Part shown: positions 62,047 through 64,000 of the stretch, in pieces
How the letters are laid out: every line of letters starts with the position of its first letter
Position numbering within the stretch: position 1 is the first letter of the stretch
Assembly: GCA_020073485.1 (NCBI GenBank)
Contig: JAIQFB010000016.1
Location: 43,103-107,102 of the forward strand
Reading direction: 5' to 3'
Source: Terriglobia bacterium
Lineage (GTDB): Bacteria; Acidobacteriota; Terriglobia; Acidiferrales; UBA7541
Length of the DNA stretch: 64,000 nucleotides
Translations under genes and position numbers: made by a program
The notes under the pieces: model-generated
Database searches by the model: none
Seen by the model: the letters and a program-made list of their open reading frames with translations, nothing else
What the model was told of the DNA's origin: nothing

Positions 62047-62128
62047 GAGGATTGCGTTGTATCACAAAGCCACGATGGGAGCGACGATAGTGCTTTGCTA
62101 TATTGTTCGATTCGGACGAGATAAGGGC

Positions 62129-62326
62129 ATGAAGCTTACGCCGCATCAATATCGGGACAAGTCCTATAAAGCTAGCCGAGGGAAATCTGGTCCGCACAAG
62201 TTTGTGTCCTCCGAAGACGAGCTAAGGGCCTACATCCAACAAGGATGGGGTGTCAGGATGAGCAATCCCAGAGCAGGTCACCCTCCGAGCCTCATTGCTC
62301 CTGAATCAATTCTCGGATGGAAATAG
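62129..62326 (+). CDS. Small protein of unknown function
   Basis: 65 residues from an ATG after AAGGGC; the frame is open to 62057. MKLTPHQYRDKSYKASRGKSGPHKF and HPPSLIAPESILGWK at the end give no recognised family. It lies 80 bases after the winged-helix-like gene in the same AT-richer island. Confidence 0.4.
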   Translation: MKLTPHQYRDKSYKASRGKSGPHKFVSSEDELRAYIQQGWGVRMSNPRAGHPPSLIAPESILGWK

Positions 62327-62550
62327 GGTCAAATACAGCCTTGAACGTGCGTGTTAGGAAGACTCATAGCTGTCGCACGATTGCTTTTCTGGAGCATTGA
62401 GTCTATTCTGATAACAGAAATAAGAATGTTCTCCTCGTTCTATTAGCCGCAACCTCTCCCAGATCCCGCCGCGCGGGGTCGCCGCATGAATTTGTTCTCT
62501 TACAGGGCAATTCTTATCCCGACTGGACTCTTATTGGACAGGTGCAAGCC

Positions 62551-63642
62551 ATGGCTGGATTAACGCTGTACGAAAAACTCGATCAGATCGAACACCGCTA
62601 CGTGGAAATGACCGCGGAGCTCTCCTCGCCGGAAATTCTCAACGATTCGGCGAATTACCAGAAGCTCGCGCGGCGACATTCGGAGCTTTCCGAGATGGTG
62701 GAAAAATATCGCCAGTGGAAGGCGATCGACAAGGAACTCACCGGCGCGAAGCAGATGGTCCTCGAAGCCGACGATCCGGAAATGAAGCTGATGGCCGAAG
62801 AGGAAGAGAAGCAACTGTCGGAGCGCAAGACGAAAGTCGAGCTCGAATTGAAAGTGCTGCTGCTGCCCAAGGATCCGAACGACGAGAAAAACGTGATCGT
62901 CGAAATCCGCGCCGGCACGGGCGGCGACGAAGCGGCGCTCTTTGCTGGAGAACTCTTCCGCATGTATTCGCGCTACGCCGAATCGCAGAAGTGGAAAGTG
63001 GAAATCCTGGAGAGTTCGCCGAGTTCGCTGGGCGGGCTGAAGCAAGTGGTTGCGTCGATTCAGGGCCAAAAAGTCTACTCGAAACTGAAATACGAAAGCG
63101 GCGTGCACCGCGTGCAGCGCGTCCCGGCCACCGAACAGCAGGGCCGCATCCACACTTCGGCCGCAACGGTCGCGGTGCTGCCCGAGGCGGACGAAATCGA
63201 TATCAAAATTGAAGCGAAGGACCTGCGCATCGACACCTTCTGCTCCTCGGGCCCGGGCGGCCAGTCGGTGAACACGACGTATTCCGCCGTGCGCATCACG
63301 CACATCCCGTCGGGCCTGGTGGTTTCGCAGCAGGACGAAAAATCGCAGATCAAGAATCGCGCAAAAGCCATGCGCGTGTTGCGCGCGCGCCTCTACGAAA
63401 TGGAGCAGGCCAAGCAGCACGAAGCCATCGCCGCCGAGCGCCTCGGGCAGATCAAGACCGGCGACCGCTCCGAAAAAATCCGCACCTACAATTTTCCGCA
63501 AAACCGCGTCACCGACCATCGCATCGGCCTGACGCTGCACCAGCTCACCGAAGTCATGGACGGCAAGCTCGGCCCCTTCGTCGACGCGCTGGTCACGCAT
63601 TTCGAGGCCGAGCGCCTGAAGCAGGAACTGGTCGAGGCGTAA
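62551..63642 (+). CDS. prfA: Peptide chain release factor 1
   Basis: 363 residues from the ATG at 62551 (a GTG three codons upstream is possible). Domain 1 is a coiled-coil helical region (1-105). The stop-codon-recognition loop has PAT at 192-194 within [25 protein letters not shown], characteristic of RF1 (UAA/UAG). GPGGQSVNT places GGQ at 236-238, the peptidyl-tRNA hydrolysis motif methylated by PrmC. The likely prmC gene begins 270 bases downstream, the usual order. Confidence 0.97.
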   Translation: MAGLTLYEKLDQIEHRYVEMTAELSSPEILNDSANYQKLARRHSELSEMVEKYRQWKAIDKELTGAKQMVLEADDPEMKLMAEEEEKQLSERKTKVELELKVLLLPKDPNDEKNVIVEIRAGTGGDEAALFAGELFRMYSRYAESQKWKVEILESSPSSLGGLKQVVASIQGQKVYSKLKYESGVHRVQRVPATEQQGRIHTSAATVAVLPEADEIDIKIEAKDLRIDTFCSSGPGGQSVNTTYSAVRITHIPSGLVVSQQDEKSQIKNRAKAMRVLRARLYEMEQAKQHEAIAAERLGQIKTGDRSEKIRTYNFPQNRVTDHRIGLTLHQLTEVMDGKLGPFVDALVTHFEAERLKQELVEA

Positions 63643-63674
63643 GGGTTCGTGGCGACAGAACCCGAGTAGGGCCA

Positions 63675-63726
63675 GCGGCGAGAGCCGCCCGATTTGCGGG
63701 CCCAACGGTGCGGCTGAACCCGCACC
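63675..63726. repeat. REP-like double hairpin after prfA
   Basis: GCGGC-GAGA-GCCGC (63675-63688) and GGTGCGG-loop-CCGCACC (63707-63726). The layout resembles 29942-29996. It may serve as a prfA terminator. Confidence 0.5.
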
Positions 63727-63825
63727 CTGCAAGGCTGGTTTTCGCCTCTCACGAATGCGAATCACGCTTGATGCTCCTCGCAAATCGAACGTGCGCTTCA
63801 GGGTTGCAGCACGCGGGAGAAATTT

Positions 63826-63902
63826 GGTGGCACAGGCCTCAGCCTGTGCGATTTTAATTATTTCTAATCGAATACAGCGCACAGGCTGAAGCCTATGCCA
63901 CC
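63826..63902. repeat. REP-like palindrome pair (GGTGGCACAGGC arms)
   Basis: Two 25-base arms (63826-63850 and 63878-63902) are inverted repeats with two differences; the core is GGCTTCAGCC/GGCTGAAGCC. It lies between prfA and the predicted prmC start. Confidence 0.8.
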
Positions 63903-63912
63903 GGACCGCTCC

Positions 63913-64000
63913 ATGCCTCACCAATCACCAATCAGCAGTCAGCGGTCGTCGCCTCTCGACCTACGCACCGCTCTCCGCGACGCCATCGCGCAGCTGGAGC
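63913..64000 (+). CDS. prmC: PrmC (HemK) release-factor methyltransferase, 5' end
   Basis: Only the first 29 residues are in the window, from an ATG at 63913. DLRTALRDAIAQLE resembles the start of PrmC N-terminal helical domains, and the position directly after prfA is the usual one. PrmC methylates the GGQ glutamine of release factors. The assignment rests mainly on synteny. Confidence 0.6.
   Translation, partial: MPHQSPISSQRSSPLDLRTALRDAIAQLE

Larger units (their letters stand above)
61680..62540. other. AT-richer island with small genes
   Basis: This 860-base stretch is visibly richer in A and T than its surroundings, with codon use unlike neighbouring genes. It carries two small plus-strand genes (61783 and 62129). 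From 62327 to 62540 nothing coding is seen before prfA. It may be recently acquired. Confidence 0.5.

Overview
The window looks like chromosomal DNA of an acidobacterium (Acidobacteriota, probably Terriglobia/Solibacter-like). This is inferred from family content: an Oar-like TonB receptor with an N-terminal carboxypeptidase-regulatory domain, DUF6152 proteins, exported beta-propeller and cytochrome c proteins, a pro-kumamolisin S53 peptidase with C-terminal Ig-like repeats, and many PilZ proteins. DNA is GC-rich, genes are on both strands, and dispersed palindromes sit between them. No rRNA, insertion sequence, prophage or CRISPR array was seen. There is one tRNA, with anticodon CAT.

Layout. 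0-6.3 kb: end of an NHL-type propeller protein, a DUF6152 protein, a diheme cytochrome c, an Ldh-family dehydrogenase, an SDF-type symporter and an exported protein with a paralog at 21.4 kb. 6.7-10.4 kb: a very large TonB-dependent receptor. 10.5-18.8 kb: tRNA, amino-acid permease, two MFS transporters, an SDR oxidoreductase, an exported carboxymuconolactone-decarboxylase-like protein and a Tat-exported MmgE/PrpD protein. 19-26.5 kb: a second periplasmic set (propeller with a heme site, DUF6152, exported paralog, propeller lipoprotein, tandem jacalin-like lectin, cytochrome, propeller). 26.7-40.7 kb: VapBC module, metallo-beta-lactamase/PilZ fusion, zinc transporter, STAS protein, DUF1015, phosphoglycolate phosphatase, nucleotide-sugar enzymes, PilZ and CBS proteins, LuxR regulator and a heme-binding protein.

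40.9-54.2 kb is the most coherent region. It holds three sigma-54 enhancer-binding proteins, a histidine kinase, a Wza-like polysaccharide export protein, an outer-membrane barrel, an ExeA/XrtA-type ATPase, two lipid-linked-sugar glycosyltransferases, two PilZ proteins and a GGDEF-PilZ protein. I read it as a sigma-54 and c-di-GMP controlled surface-polysaccharide locus. The three activators share almost the same recognition helix, but one lacks the GAFTGA loop and another has an altered Walker B, so they may compete for the same sites. A near-consensus -24/-12 promoter lies before one PilZ gene.

54.4-64 kb: exported ABM-domain protein, S53 peptidase, ribosomal protein bL31, a double-length ThyX, a membrane protein, a Rieske oxygenase, a small AT-richer island, and prfA followed by the start of prmC. 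Several palindromic repeat families are scattered through intergenic DNA. All family assignments come from reading motifs by eye; no database search was run.
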